Source of the DNA: Kiritimatiellia bacterium
GTDB lineage: Bacteria; Verrucomicrobiota; Kiritimatiellia; UBA8416; YA12-FULL-48-11
DNA length: 64,000 bases
Assembly (NCBI GenBank): GCA_028716365.1
Contig: JAQUPZ010000002.1
Coordinates: 513,005 to 577,004 of the forward strand
Direction: 5' to 3'
Below the pieces are notes generated by a model. It worked only from the letters and a program-made list of their open reading frames with translations. It ran no database searches and was not told the DNA's origin. Both the position numbers and the translations under genes were made by a program. Shown here one piece after another: positions 52,510-61,417 of the stretch (positions are counted from its first letter, which is position 1; each line of letters begins with the position of its first letter).

Positions 52510-53643
52510 ATGCAGGGACCCGTCAAATACCATAAATTGCCAACAAGGCCAGTGCTTGCATCACTGATTTTACTGTTTTATTTCTCCTGTTTACCATTGT
52601 TATTTTGTGCCGATCCAGGCCAATTGATATCTCGCGAACGGCAAATTTCCGATTTCGAGGCAAAACTAATCCCGGCAGGGGTACCCTCATATTCAGACAT
52701 AACACCTGGAGAAATACTCAAACATCCGACCGTCATGGTGAACGAATCTTACTGGAAAGAAAATGGCCATGGAAACCTTGACCGAATCACCCGGAACAGA
52801 AACGACTTCGGCATTGAATTACATTTCCCTGCGCAGACAGAGGTGGAAATTACAGGGAACCTGTGGCAGGAAAAGACGCCTCTGGAAAAACAGACGTACA
52901 GGGCTGATGGCATGACCATATCCGGCAATACAATTTTCAATAAATACTTAAGCGCCTCTGCCGGCTTCACCACAAAACGATACGATGACAGGAATTTCCA
53001 TGACACAGATTCGGGTTATGCAAACCTGAGGGCAAATTTGCGCGATTACGCCATTCTTGATCTCGAATTTGAACGATCGGATGAAGTACACAATAAATTT
53101 GGAATGATCCAGGGTATACAGGCTGATCAATGGAAAGCTTTCGTTTCGTCCGACATCACCCGTTCTCTGGAAGTGAAAGGCGCCGCAGATTACCTTGATT
53201 ATAACGATGACAATAAAGGCATATATCTGCTTGGTTCTGTCGGTTATGCATTCACCGACTTTCCCCGGGTATTCAAGATCGTATTGTCCGAAGAATACAG
53301 GGATACCAGAAACAACGCCCTTTCGCTTTATTTCGATGATTTCACTTACCTTGCTACCATTATTCACCCATATTGGTGCCCGCAGAATTATTCCGCCCAA
53401 ACAGTTACATTCGAGTGGTTCCATGATATATCGAACCGCCGGACAAGCGACGCCCAGCGGCGTTATTACGACATCAGGGTCTCATTCGGAACTGATTCGG
53501 AAAATGATCCGTCTGTCCGGCTCGAAGCCGAATGGCGCTGTGAATTCCTGAAACACCTGTCGGCAGGATTCAGGGGCATGATTCATAGATCCGGGGAATG
53601 GGATGCTGACAGTATTTTTACAGATCTTAGCTATCGTTTTTGA
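52510..53643 (+). CDS. Probable outer-membrane beta-barrel protein
   Basis: The 377-residue protein has a signal peptide (about 15-34). It contains alternating polar/aromatic strands (EVEITGNLW, SASAGFTTKRYDD, AILDLEFERSDEV, VFKIVLSEEYRDT, VRLEAEWRCEFLKHLSAGFRG). It ends in SYRF, whose final Phe is the usual recognition signal for barrel assembly. No ligand can be inferred. AGGTAAA precedes the ATG. Together with the DUF3108 gene upstream it may form an envelope operon. Confidence 0.65.
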   Translation: MQGPVKYHKLPTRPVLASLILLFYFSCLPLLFCADPGQLISRERQISDFEAKLIPAGVPSYSDITPGEILKHPTVMVNESYWKENGHGNLDRITRNRNDFGIELHFPAQTEVEITGNLWQEKTPLEKQTYRADGMTISGNTIFNKYLSASAGFTTKRYDDRNFHDTDSGYANLRANLRDYAILDLEFERSDEVHNKFGMIQGIQADQWKAFVSSDITRSLEVKGAADYLDYNDDNKGIYLLGSVGYAFTDFPRVFKIVLSEEYRDTRNNALSLYFDDFTYLATIIHPYWCPQNYSAQTVTFEWFHDISNRRTSDAQRRYYDIRVSFGTDSENDPSVRLEAEWRCEFLKHLSAGFRGMIHRSGEWDADSIFTDLSYRF

Positions 53644-53819
53644 AAGCAAGAGGAGTGTAATTCTTTCTGTATCCCGACATTCTTCTTCGTCGGTACGACA
53701 AAAGAACAAAAGCATAGTCATTATCGGCAAGTAAGAAAAAAAGATTGCCCAACCAATCGCTGGAGGGTATTTTCCAACCTTGCGTGTTGAAAAAAGCTCA
53801 GAGTGATCGTTCCCTACAA

Positions 53820-53825
53820 AAGGAG
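53820..53825 (+). promoter_or_regulatory. Ribosome binding site fixing the asnA start
   Basis: AAGGAG with 4 nt to the ATG at 53830. It rules out the GTG at 53803. Confidence 0.7.
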
Positions 53826-53829
53826 ATAT

Positions 53830-54963
53830 ATGACGGCAGATAAGAAAGCGGATTTGGCAGGACCTGGCATCAGCACTTATGAACAGGTTGATAAAATCCT
53901 TCCCAACAATTACGAGGCGTTGTTGGGGCCCAAGGACAGGATGAAGGCAGTATATAAGATAAAAAATTTCATCGAAGAGAATCTGTGCAAGGAACTCAAC
54001 CTTTTCATGGTTCAGGTACCGCTCATCGTAACCAAGGACAGCGGCATCAATGATTACCTTGACCGGGATGGTTCACGCACACCCGTTGATTTTTCCTGTG
54101 GGCTCGGCCTTGAAAAAAGAATCGAGACTCAGGTGGTCCAGGCGGCCACAAAATGGAAACGGATGGCCTTGAAACAGTTCAACTGTGAAGTGAGCGAAGG
54201 CATCTGTACCGATATGAGGGCAGTTAGAAAGGACTACTTTCTGGACCATGACCATAGCGCCTATGTTGATCAATGGGATTGGGAACGGGTCATCACCAAG
54301 GATATGCGGAATCTGGATTTTCTGAAGGATGTCGTTGAGAAAATCTGGTCGGTCATCTACGAGTCGGGTCAGATGGTCAAGAAAGACTTCCCCGGACTCA
54401 ATACCGATAAATATCCGGACATACCAAAGAAGTTGAAATTCTTTCATGCGGAGGAAGTCCTGGAACGCTACCCGGACTTTACCCGCAAACAGCGGGAGAC
54501 AAAAATGGTCCAGGAGGTACATCCGGCGATCTTTATCATCGGCGTCGGCTATGTCCTGGAAGACGGTTATCCGCATGAGATGCGGGCAGCGGACTATGAC
54601 GACTGGATCACGCCGACGATTAAAAAAAACGGAAAGCAGTTCCATGGGCTCAACGGCGATATCCTGGTCTGGAATCCGGTGACGAAGCGTCGTCATGAAC
54701 TGACATCCATGGGTATCCGCGTGACTAAAGAGACCATGGTGAAGCAGCTCAAAGAGTCCGGACAGGAACATTTTCTACAGTTGCCTTACCACCAGGCGAT
54801 CCTTAATGATAAGATACCATTAAGTATTGGAGGCGGGATCGGCCAGTCACGCACATTTATGTACCTATTAAGAACTGCTCACATCGGCGAGGTAAGCACC
54901 ACGGTCTGGCCTGATGCCCTGAAGTCGATTTGTAGAAAGAAAAATATCCACGTATTGGAATAA
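53830..54963 (+). CDS. asnA: Aspartate-ammonia ligase
   Basis: About 377 residues. It contains typical AsnA features: FIEENLCKELNLFMVQVPL, DSGINDYLDRDGSRTPVDF, LEKRIETQVVQAATKWKRMAL, RAVRKDYFLDHDHSAYVDQWDWE and the C-terminal GGGIGQSRTFMYLLRTAHIGEV. The enzyme makes asparagine from aspartate, ammonia and ATP and is related to class II tRNA synthetases. The length matches bacterial AsnA plus a short N-terminal extension. It precedes a PurC-like gene by about 140 nt. Confidence 0.95.
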   Translation: MTADKKADLAGPGISTYEQVDKILPNNYEALLGPKDRMKAVYKIKNFIEENLCKELNLFMVQVPLIVTKDSGINDYLDRDGSRTPVDFSCGLGLEKRIETQVVQAATKWKRMALKQFNCEVSEGICTDMRAVRKDYFLDHDHSAYVDQWDWERVITKDMRNLDFLKDVVEKIWSVIYESGQMVKKDFPGLNTDKYPDIPKKLKFFHAEEVLERYPDFTRKQRETKMVQEVHPAIFIIGVGYVLEDGYPHEMRAADYDDWITPTIKKNGKQFHGLNGDILVWNPVTKRRHELTSMGIRVTKETMVKQLKESGQEHFLQLPYHQAILNDKIPLSIGGGIGQSRTFMYLLRTAHIGEVSTTVWPDALKSICRKKNIHVLE

Positions 54964-55101
54964 TCAGGGATTATTATGAAATGTCAGAACAAGAAGCAAT
55001 AGTCAGAGTTGAAATGATTCTGCATTGAGAGTAAAACACTTTGTAATGAAATAGTGAATTAACAAATATAACATATAATCACTTCAGAGGAGGAATCACT
55101 T

Positions 55102-55935
55102 ATGGCAGAGCAAAACCTTGTCTACCGCGGAAAGTCGAAAGACGTTTTCAATATTACAGAAGGACCTTATGCTGGTAAGTATCGATTTGTTTTTACAGAT
55201 AGAGGAACAGGCTACAAGGAAAACGGAAAAATCGTTTTTGATCCTGGATACGATACTGTCGTCGGCGAGATTCCCGGCAAAGGTGCTATCGCCTGCAGGT
55301 TTGCCACACATTTCTTTAAACTGTTGAAATCGAAGGGCATTCCTTCGCATTATATTGATACAATCAAAGAGAATGAAATGATTGTGGAACCCGCCATACC
55401 ACTATGCATGCCGGTGGAATCACCGGAATTTCCAGGATCAGCGCCGTTATTGAATCTTGAATTCACCTGGAGAAATAACGCAACCGGGAGTTTCTGGAGA
55501 AGGTACCCATTTGTGAAACCCTGTAAGAACCTTCGCAAAGTAGTTGAGGTATGGACAAAGGGGGATAGTGACGTTCTTATTACAATGGAAGCATTAAAAG
55601 CAACAGGAGCGATGAAGAAAGGTGAGATCGCCAAGAGCGTTGAGCTAGTGGAGAATATTGCTGAAATCGTTTCTCAAGAATTCACATTGCATAATCTCCA
55701 TGTCATCGATGGTAAGTTCGAACTAGGCAGATTGAAATTCGGGGACGGAAATATTGTGATAATTGACGAAATATCTCCCGATGTATTACGTGTATGCAAG
55801 GGATATTCTCCCGATAAGAGCGGTAACTGCAAAGAATATAAACAATGTACGACAACGACCTATTCTGACGGCAAGAGGATAATAAAAAACAGGAACCAGG
55901 TCTCTGCTGCTGATTTTATAAATATATTTCTATAA
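55102..55935 (+). CDS. SAICAR synthase-like (PurC family) enzyme
   Basis: The 277-residue protein starts with the PurC signature LVYRGKSKDVFNI. It also has an ATP-grasp-like core (PLLNLEFTWRNN, NLHVIDGKFELGRLKFGDGNIVIIDEISPDVLRV). Family members join aspartate to CAIR in purine synthesis. It is longer than typical PurC (~240) with an insert around DRGTGYKENGKIVF. GAGGAGG precedes the ATG. The sequence is more AT-rich than its surroundings. No other purine gene is near, so the exact role is inferred from family only. Confidence 0.8.
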   Translation: MAEQNLVYRGKSKDVFNITEGPYAGKYRFVFTDRGTGYKENGKIVFDPGYDTVVGEIPGKGAIACRFATHFFKLLKSKGIPSHYIDTIKENEMIVEPAIPLCMPVESPEFPGSAPLLNLEFTWRNNATGSFWRRYPFVKPCKNLRKVVEVWTKGDSDVLITMEALKATGAMKKGEIAKSVELVENIAEIVSQEFTLHNLHVIDGKFELGRLKFGDGNIVIIDEISPDVLRVCKGYSPDKSGNCKEYKQCTTTTYSDGKRIIKNRNQVSAADFINIFL

Positions 55936-56168
55936 TAATCGAATCTAAACCAACCCGTTCTCTCGAAAAAAAATACTTCTTGTATTCATAATTTCATGAA
56001 TTAGTGCTATTCTTCCTGCCAAACGGGTTACAACCGATATGGCAATTGGGAGTGAAAAAAACTGCTGTTTTCCGGTTTGGTGGCTTTCGGGCTGGCAATC
56101 AGCTCTTTTCTGCGGAGTGCCACGCAGCCAAACCCTGTGTTCAAAGAATAAACAAAAGGAGACAGATC

Positions 56169-56654
56169 ATGAAAAAACTTATCGCCATTATCGCATGTGG
56201 AGTATTTGTCGGGTGTGATTATACCGTTCCGCTTGTAAAGACGCCGGAGAAGGGAATCGATTCAAAGATCGTTGGATTGTGGCAGAGGCCGGAAGAGAAC
56301 GGACAAAGCCTGTTGGTGTTGCCCCTGAACAAACAGGAATATATGGTCTCCTTTCCAGCCGGTTCAAAGGATGCGATGTTTGCCCGTGCGTGCCTTTGCC
56401 GCAGTGGTGACAAGACGCTCGTGCAATTGGAGTGGTTTGGAACCGCTCAAGCCAAACTGCCTGATGATAACCGGGTCTTTCAGTTCGCAGCATACACGGT
56501 TGACGGAAACACATTGACCATTCGCATGTTGAATCCCGATGTTGTGAAGAAGGATGTGAAATCAACAGACGAACTGGCAAGGGCCATCACAGACAACAAG
56601 GACAAGCCGGACCTTTTCAAGGAAAAGATGGTCTTCACGAAGGTTAAGAATTGA
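56169..56654 (+). CDS. Small lipoprotein, unknown
   Basis: About 161 residues from the ATG at 56169 (AGGAGA upstream). The lipobox FVGC gives Cys near residue 16. The mature part is beta-rich (GLWQRPEENGQSLLVLPLNKQEYMV, VQLEWFGTAQAKLP, FAAYTVDGNTLTIRML). No family is recognised. Its stop lies next to the first attC-like site of the second cluster. Confidence 0.65.
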   Translation: MKKLIAIIACGVFVGCDYTVPLVKTPEKGIDSKIVGLWQRPEENGQSLLVLPLNKQEYMVSFPAGSKDAMFARACLCRSGDKTLVQLEWFGTAQAKLPDDNRVFQFAAYTVDGNTLTIRMLNPDVVKKDVKSTDELARAITDNKDKPDLFKEKMVFTKVKN

Positions 56655-56719
56655 TCCCAAACCATATCCCAAAACCTATCTTCGCTGGCCGTGCCGAAGA
56701 CTCAGTGTGATTGTTCGGC
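56655..56719 (+). repeat. attC-like site, second cluster, 1
   Basis: Left TCCCAAAC pairs with right GTTCGGC. Inner TCTTCG pairs with CGAAGA around the loop CTGGCCGTGC. It starts just after the lipoprotein stop and ends 28 nt before the next ATG. The right box differs from GTTRRRY at one base. Confidence 0.5.
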
Positions 56720-56747
56720 TTGATTAATTAAACGCTGGGACAAAATA

Positions 56748-57107
56748 ATGGGCGATGCGATCTTCAACATCATCTGGGGTGCGTTGGTGGGCTGGACCTG
56801 TCTGAAACCGGATGGATACGGGCCATATGTCCTTCTGGGATTCAATGGCGGTGATTTTCTTATAACGCTGCTCTGCGGGCTTGGCGACGGGTACTTGAAG
56901 GAGGAAGGTGATTTAAACCTGGGAAGTTTTCTCATGACCACCATGGTATTCGCCTTGCTCGGTGGTTTCTATGTGGGGGATCTCTCCTTCCAGCCGGGCA
57001 GTGATGCCTATAACAATGCCCTTTACCTCATCTTCGTCAGCTTCTGGCTCGCTTTCGGTTATCGTTATCTTCAGTATGGTGTGATTCATGTGTTAAGAAA
57101 GTTTTAG
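56748..57107 (+). CDS. Small membrane protein in cassette, unknown
   Basis: The 119-residue protein has three or four hydrophobic segments (about 3-18, 27-43, 60-76 and 87-104) and ends in a basic helix (HVLRKF). No motif is recognised. The start lies 28 nt after an attC-like site and lacks a clear Shine-Dalgarno (GGGA at 56737-56740 is the best candidate). Its stop abuts the next site. Confidence 0.55.
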   Translation: MGDAIFNIIWGALVGWTCLKPDGYGPYVLLGFNGGDFLITLLCGLGDGYLKEEGDLNLGSFLMTTMVFALLGGFYVGDLSFQPGSDAYNNALYLIFVSFWLAFGYRYLQYGVIHVLRKF

Positions 57108-57163
57108 CCTGAACCATGGGCCTGTATGCTATCGGCGCAAAGCCATACCTCAGCGTTGGCAGG
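57107..57163 (+). repeat. attC-like site, second cluster, 2
   Basis: GCCTGAACCATGGGCCTGTATGC at its left half (ends within 20 of the loop) and GCCATACC...GCGTTGGCAGG at its right half pair with bulges. The right box GTTGGCA differs from GTTRRRY in its last two bases. Its end supplies AGG of the next gene's ribosome site. Confidence 0.5.
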
Positions 57164-57171
57164 TAAGATTT

Positions 57172-57540
57172 ATGAAATGTCCAAATTGCCAGGCAGATTT
57201 CGAATATACCTGGACCATTTATTTCAAGAACCCATTGGGCCGGATCAAATGCCCCTTGTGCCTCCGGCGTTTTCGACTCAAATCTTCGGCGAAATACTGG
57301 AGTATGCTTATTTTGTCGTTAATTATTTTCTCAGGATTTCCCATTATTGGAATGCTTGCCCTCGGTGTAAATGATGGCGTTACCTGGCTCACATACATTG
57401 GGCTCGGGATCTTAATCGTTCTACCAATCGATAAACTCCTGGATCAGAGAACGAGAAAGACGGAAACAATGGAAATGGAAGATAAAGAAGACCGGCCATC
57501 TTCAGCAGGTGACACTGAAACCAGTGTGCACGAGAAGTAA
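57172..57540 (+). CDS. Zinc-ribbon membrane protein in cassette
   Basis: The 122-residue protein starts with a two-CxxC zinc ribbon (MKCPNCQADF ... RIKCPLCLRRF), followed by two hydrophobic segments (about 45-63 and 70-86) and a charged tail. The tail PSSAGDTETSVHEK is encoded by the attC-like site and resembles the tail of the cassette protein at 30508-30912. The ribosome site AGGTAAG overlaps the previous site end. Function is unknown. Confidence 0.65.
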   Translation: MKCPNCQADFEYTWTIYFKNPLGRIKCPLCLRRFRLKSSAKYWSMLILSLIIFSGFPIIGMLALGVNDGVTWLTYIGLGILIVLPIDKLLDQRTRKTETMEMEDKEDRPSSAGDTETSVHEK

Positions 57541-57548
57541 CATTCGCT
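57490..57548 (+). repeat. attC-like site, second cluster, 3
   Basis: It shares CATCTTC/CACCTTC, GACACTGAAACCAG/GACGCTGAAAACAG and GAGAAGTA words in the same order with site 30787-30845. The arms GACACTG and CAGTGTG pair. The outer ends are decayed relative to consensus. Confidence 0.55.
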
Positions 57549-57640
57549 GAACACCAACGTATCCTGTCACGACAGAGCCAAGGAATGACCAATTTCGAAC
57601 GGAATATAAAATTGACGGCCTCGTTTACCCGTACAAAAAG

Positions 57641-57675
57641 AAAGGGCAACTGGTATTATCCAATTGCCCTTTTTC
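57641..57675. terminator. Bidirectional rho-independent terminator
   Basis: AAAGGGCAACTGG (57641-57653) pairs with CCAATTGCCCTTT (57660-57672) with one mismatch around TATTAT. A runs and T runs flank it on both sides. It ends the + strand cassette transcript and the - strand acidic protein gene. Confidence 0.85.
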
Positions 57676-57690
57676 GATCAGCGAAACAAT

Positions 57691-58047
57691 TTATTTATTG
57701 TTGTCGTCCGCAGGTTGCTCCGCAGGAGCTTCTGCAGGCTTCTCCGCGGGAACAGGTGCCGCATCTCCGTCGTCTGCTTTCACGTTATCGTCCGAGGCTT
57801 CGGGCATCTGTCCTTGCCCGTCCGTGACCTCGTCGCCTTCTTTTCCATCCTTGCATCCTTCTTCTGTCCCTTCCGTGCCCATACCCGCATCTGCCGGCTG
57901 GTCAGGAATTTCCGTAACCGCAGCCGGTGGCTGAGCGGCCGGAGCCTGTTGTTCTTCCGCCTCATCTGCGGCCCTTGCAGAGACCAGCATCAGCGATATG
58001 GAAACTACAACTGCAACCAGACTAACCAGACTTACACCTAACTTCAT
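57691..58047 (-). CDS. Small secreted acidic low-complexity protein
   Basis: The 118-residue protein has a signal peptide (about 1-26, cleaved at ARAA). The mature part is almost entirely Ala, Pro, Glu, Asp, Gln and Gly (EEQQAPAAQPPAAV, EKPAEAPAEQPADDNNK), with a single Cys. It is predicted to be disordered and highly negative. GGAGAAGG precedes the ATG, and a strong terminator follows. Function is unknown; calcium or polymer binding is possible. Confidence 0.65.
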   Translation of the reverse strand: MKLGVSLVSLVAVVVSISLMLVSARAADEAEEQQAPAAQPPAAVTEIPDQPADAGMGTEGTEEGCKDGKEGDEVTDGQGQMPEASDDNVKADDGDAAPVPAEKPAEAPAEQPADDNNK

Positions 58048-58629
58048 CTGCTACCTTCTCCAAACCTCCGCACTTTTGTTTGACCGTATAACGCGGCGGA
58101 ATTAACGCCATACGGCCTGTACCTGATGGGGCACGGCTGATACTTTCAGCACCAGGCCCTAACCTTCTATTAGAGCTGCCCTTTTATCTGATATTCGGTG
58201 ATGAAGATTCGCAAGAAACATGCCAGGGAATAACATTATTCAAAAAGGCACAAATACACGTTCAATTAATCTTACAGAATAACTAACGTTTCCAATTTCG
58301 CCTTAGAAATGTGACACCTTTTCGCGACAACGCGACAAAATGTCAAATATTCCATGTACATTAAGCGACTAATCCCATCACAAGTCCGTATACTGCCAAC
58401 TTTTTTTGAATCTGTATATCAGGGGAAACCCTACACATGATGTAGGGGTTTACCCTTAAGGGTGGAATCGTACTGCTATCGGGAGTAAATCATATTGGTG
58501 GATACGAGAAGAAGCAGGTTCACCATAAGTCATCTGACATTGACCCTCACCTTTTTCCTCTCCCCTTCGAGGGAGAGGACACAGGAGAGGGGGATCTCTG
58601 ACCAAAGACTTATTTCGCTTGTACTATAT
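58048..58629. other. Non-coding region rich in short inverted repeats
   Basis: These 582 nt hold no gene. They contain TGACACCTTTTCGCG-acaa-CGCGACAAAATGTCA (58312-58345, imperfect), AAACCCTACA-catga-TGTAGGGGTTT (58426-58451), the palindrome ACCCTTAAGGGT (58452-58463) and CCTCTCCC-cttcga-GGGAGAGG (58557-58578). Confidence 0.6.
58541..58600. repeat. CCTCTCCC-type dispersed hairpin element
   Basis: GACCCTCACC is followed by CCTCTCCC-CTTCGA-GGGAGAGG (58557-58578) and GGAGAGGGGGATC. This word pattern resembles a dispersed intergenic repeat seen in many bacterial genomes. It could also weakly terminate the upstream-reading - strand transcript of the beta-helix gene, whose stop is at 58630. Confidence 0.5.
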
Positions 58630-61383
58630 TCAACGTAACCGCTTTATGACCACATTATCCAAATAAAAAACAGTATCGGCAGAAGCGATACTGCAGAATC
58701 CAAGCCAGTGTAATTCGTGGAAATCCTGTCCGGAAATCACGAGATCTGTATATGTCTGTGGAACCCCGCCTGCCGGGGTAAGAGTAATCTTGAAACTACG
58801 CGGTACGTTTTTGCCCAAAGCCATCTCAATTTCCACATGCAACCAGTTGCCAGGTGGAATTGTGGTCAACACCTTGCCTGCCACAGTTATATTTCCATTA
58901 CCATTGAAAAGTACACTTGGGCCAATGCTCTTCGAGTAAGCCCCGGAATCACGCCATTCGGTAGCAAACTGGGCATTGGTACAAATCCATGCGTCAAAGC
59001 TCTGACAAACCACGCCAGTGACAAGATGAGGTTCATAGTAGAAATGCGGCTGCCAGGACGGCTGAGTATTCTTTGAATCAGTGACTTTAAGACTGCGTTT
59101 TCCGCCTGAGGCACGTTCTTCGCTCACGCGAATCGAGGCGCCCTTCTCTTCGCCGCTGACCTGTGTATTAGCGGGGACCATTCCTGCCGCTGTTTTCTCA
59201 AAGTCATCATTAATTTCAACAGGCTTAGGCGGCTGCGGTGGAAGAGGCAGAGCAATCTTCGGACATTTCCTGTGCCTTACTTCGTTGGCCCAATCAGAAT
59301 CACCATAGAGCCCCACCCTGCTGATATCGATAGGCTGGAAACCAAGATTCAAAGCAGGCGAAGATTTTTTAAGTCGAAAATCATGTTTCACCGGGCTGAC
59401 GAATTCAGGATCTGCCACAACTGAATGCTGATCCAGTCCCAGTGCCTTCCATTCTGCAAAACTGCGCCTGTAGAATCGAATCTGATCTGCTCCGCCGGTA
59501 TGCCAGTACACATTATTGTCCCAGTCACCAGGCGGCTCTTTTGCGGCAATACGTTCATTGAGTGAATGTTCGCCATGCGGAGTCAAAAGAATGCCCTGTG
59601 TAAGATAAACAATATTATCGCGGAATGTACTTGGCCTCTTTTCCGAGTAAGGCCAGAGCGCCTCGTTTGCTGACAGCGCAAAAATATTGTTCCGGATGAT
59701 ATGCGCATGCCCGCCATTATTAAACATGAGTCCGCCGCTCAACGTGTTATAAACCAGATTGCTCTCAATCAGATAGCTTCCTGTCTTGCCATCAAGATAG
59801 ATGCCCCACCCAAGAGAAGGTTTCGTGTATGGCCACATGTCATGAAAAACATTGTTGCGGATTACACTACCGGGCGAGATACCAAGCGTGTAGATCAGGC
59901 CACAATCGCTTAATGCTCCATGCCCGAGGTTATGCACGTGATTGAACTCGATGACATTGTGATGGGTACGGTTCGGTTCAAGGCCCCAGTTCCATCCGAT
60001 ACTCATCCCTGAATAGTACATGTCATGAATATCATTATGCGAAATCCTGTTATAACTGCTCTGTGCAACCCATATTCCTATCGCCCCGGCATAAACATGT
60101 CCGCCGTCAAAAATATGGTTATTATCAATCAGGTTTCTGCTTGATTCTGCAACATCCGTCTGCGCCATTTTATCTTCACCGATACGGACACCACCGGCGC
60201 CAAAGTCAAAAATACGGTTCTGCTGGATGCGGCAATCTTTACAACCGCGTTTAAACCAGACCCCATAGGTCCCGATGTGCGCCACTTCGCATTTTTCAAA
60301 CGAACAATGGAGTGCGCCGTCGGCTGTCACAACTGCAAGTACTTCAACCGCAGCCTGCGTACTGCTGTTGCCTTTCGGATTGAGTACCCAATCGGCATGA
60401 TGGAAAGTAAGCCCCCTGAATGTGACGTGCTGAACAAAACGTCCTTCATCGGCGTTACCGGTAATACGCACCAGTTCCGTTAGAACCGGCGCAATCACTT
60501 CGGCCTTGTTTAACCGCTCACCCGGCATCGGCCAATAACTCAATACACCTGTTTCACGGTTCAGATACCATTCACCCGGCTGATCAAGAAGTTCCAAGGC
60601 GTTTTCCACATAGTACCGCTGATTCTTCTCCCAGTAACCGATACACCACCATTCCTTCATCAATGCGGCAAACTCGACAACATTTGAAACTGTATTGATA
60701 GATTTCAAAGGATGAATTGATGTTTCCCACGAATGCATCAGGACAAGATTGACGTCAGTAATCCGCGCCCAGGAAGCAAGATCGCCAGCCTTGAAAACAA
60801 ACTTGTCACGCGCAATCTCCTTGCCCTGGGCATCTTTTGGTCCGGGCATAAGCGACTCGATGCGGAAGTAACCTTCATTGGGACCACGGGCCCGCTGACG
60901 TCGCTGACCGTCAACAAATAATTGCCGGAAATACCATTTTCCAGTTTTCACTTCTGGAATATCTGTTTCCCATAAGGACCCATTCTTGCGAAATCCCGTA
61001 ATACAACGTCCGCCACTGAATACGGGTTTTTCTTTTTTGTACGCCTGAAATATTATTGGCGTTTCCTCTGAACCGGAATCCTGTGATTCAAGTACAAAAG
61101 GCGAATTCATACGATAAATTCCACCGCGAACATTTACTTTTACGGGTTCAGTCAACTTACCGGTCGACCTTAATTTGCGGATCGCATCCCGCGTACCGTT
61201 CAACGACGCCAGCGGCCCGTCGGTTTTACCGGAGTTTGGTTTTACAAACTGTCCGGACCAACTGTCGTTACCGTCGACAGCAACATAGAGATCAATTCCA
61301 GAGACAATCGGAACAGAAACAAAACAGCTGACCACACAAAACAACATCATCATAAAAGGGACATTGACACGTATAGTTTTCAT
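58630..61383 (-). CDS. Secreted right-handed beta-helix glycosidase, GH141-like, with C-terminal sandwich domain
   Basis: The 917-residue protein has a signal peptide (about 8-29) and LYVAVDGNDSWSGQ...GPLASLNGTRDAIRKLR, the start typical of GH141-type beta-helix enzymes. VNVRGGIYRMNSPFVL and PIIFQAYKKEKPVFSGG follow. Many beta-helix coils with His/Asn (LIDNNHIFDGG, NRISHNDIHDMYYSG, HHNVIEFNHVHNLGHGALSDCG) fill 330-600. A lectin-like domain is at about 720-917. GH141 members act on fucosylated or xylose-containing pectic glycans; activity here is inferred. Confidence 0.75.
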   Translation of the reverse strand: MKTIRVNVPFMMMLFCVVSCFVSVPIVSGIDLYVAVDGNDSWSGQFVKPNSGKTDGPLASLNGTRDAIRKLRSTGKLTEPVKVNVRGGIYRMNSPFVLESQDSGSEETPIIFQAYKKEKPVFSGGRCITGFRKNGSLWETDIPEVKTGKWYFRQLFVDGQRRQRARGPNEGYFRIESLMPGPKDAQGKEIARDKFVFKAGDLASWARITDVNLVLMHSWETSIHPLKSINTVSNVVEFAALMKEWWCIGYWEKNQRYYVENALELLDQPGEWYLNRETGVLSYWPMPGERLNKAEVIAPVLTELVRITGNADEGRFVQHVTFRGLTFHHADWVLNPKGNSSTQAAVEVLAVVTADGALHCSFEKCEVAHIGTYGVWFKRGCKDCRIQQNRIFDFGAGGVRIGEDKMAQTDVAESSRNLIDNNHIFDGGHVYAGAIGIWVAQSSYNRISHNDIHDMYYSGMSIGWNWGLEPNRTHHNVIEFNHVHNLGHGALSDCGLIYTLGISPGSVIRNNVFHDMWPYTKPSLGWGIYLDGKTGSYLIESNLVYNTLSGGLMFNNGGHAHIIRNNIFALSANEALWPYSEKRPSTFRDNIVYLTQGILLTPHGEHSLNERIAAKEPPGDWDNNVYWHTGGADQIRFYRRSFAEWKALGLDQHSVVADPEFVSPVKHDFRLKKSSPALNLGFQPIDISRVGLYGDSDWANEVRHRKCPKIALPLPPQPPKPVEINDDFEKTAAGMVPANTQVSGEEKGASIRVSEERASGGKRSLKVTDSKNTQPSWQPHFYYEPHLVTGVVCQSFDAWICTNAQFATEWRDSGAYSKSIGPSVLFNGNGNITVAGKVLTTIPPGNWLHVEIEMALGKNVPRSFKITLTPAGGVPQTYTDLVISGQDFHELHWLGFCSIASADTVFYLDNVVIKRLR

Positions 61384-61417
61384 AAAACACCTCTTTCAAA
61401 ACAAACCTGTGAATTTA

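Larger units (their letters stand above)
56655..57548 (+). mobile_element. Second small gene-cassette cluster
   Basis: Two short + strand genes, together with the lipoprotein gene before them, are separated by three attC-like inverted repeats (56655-56719, 57107-57163, 57490-57548). The third is closely related in sequence to attC-like site 5 of the first cluster, 26.7 kb away. No integrase is seen. After the last site the strand changes at a bidirectional terminator. Confidence 0.5.

Noticed and set aside
53747-53792. GCCCAAC ... GTTGAAA as a further attC site before asnA
   Set aside because: The boxes fit, but the 46-bp interior pairs poorly and asnA is an ordinary housekeeping gene with its own strong ribosome site.
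57664-58041. + strand frame opposite the acidic protein
   Set aside because: It is antisense; the - strand reading has a signal peptide, ribosome site and terminator.
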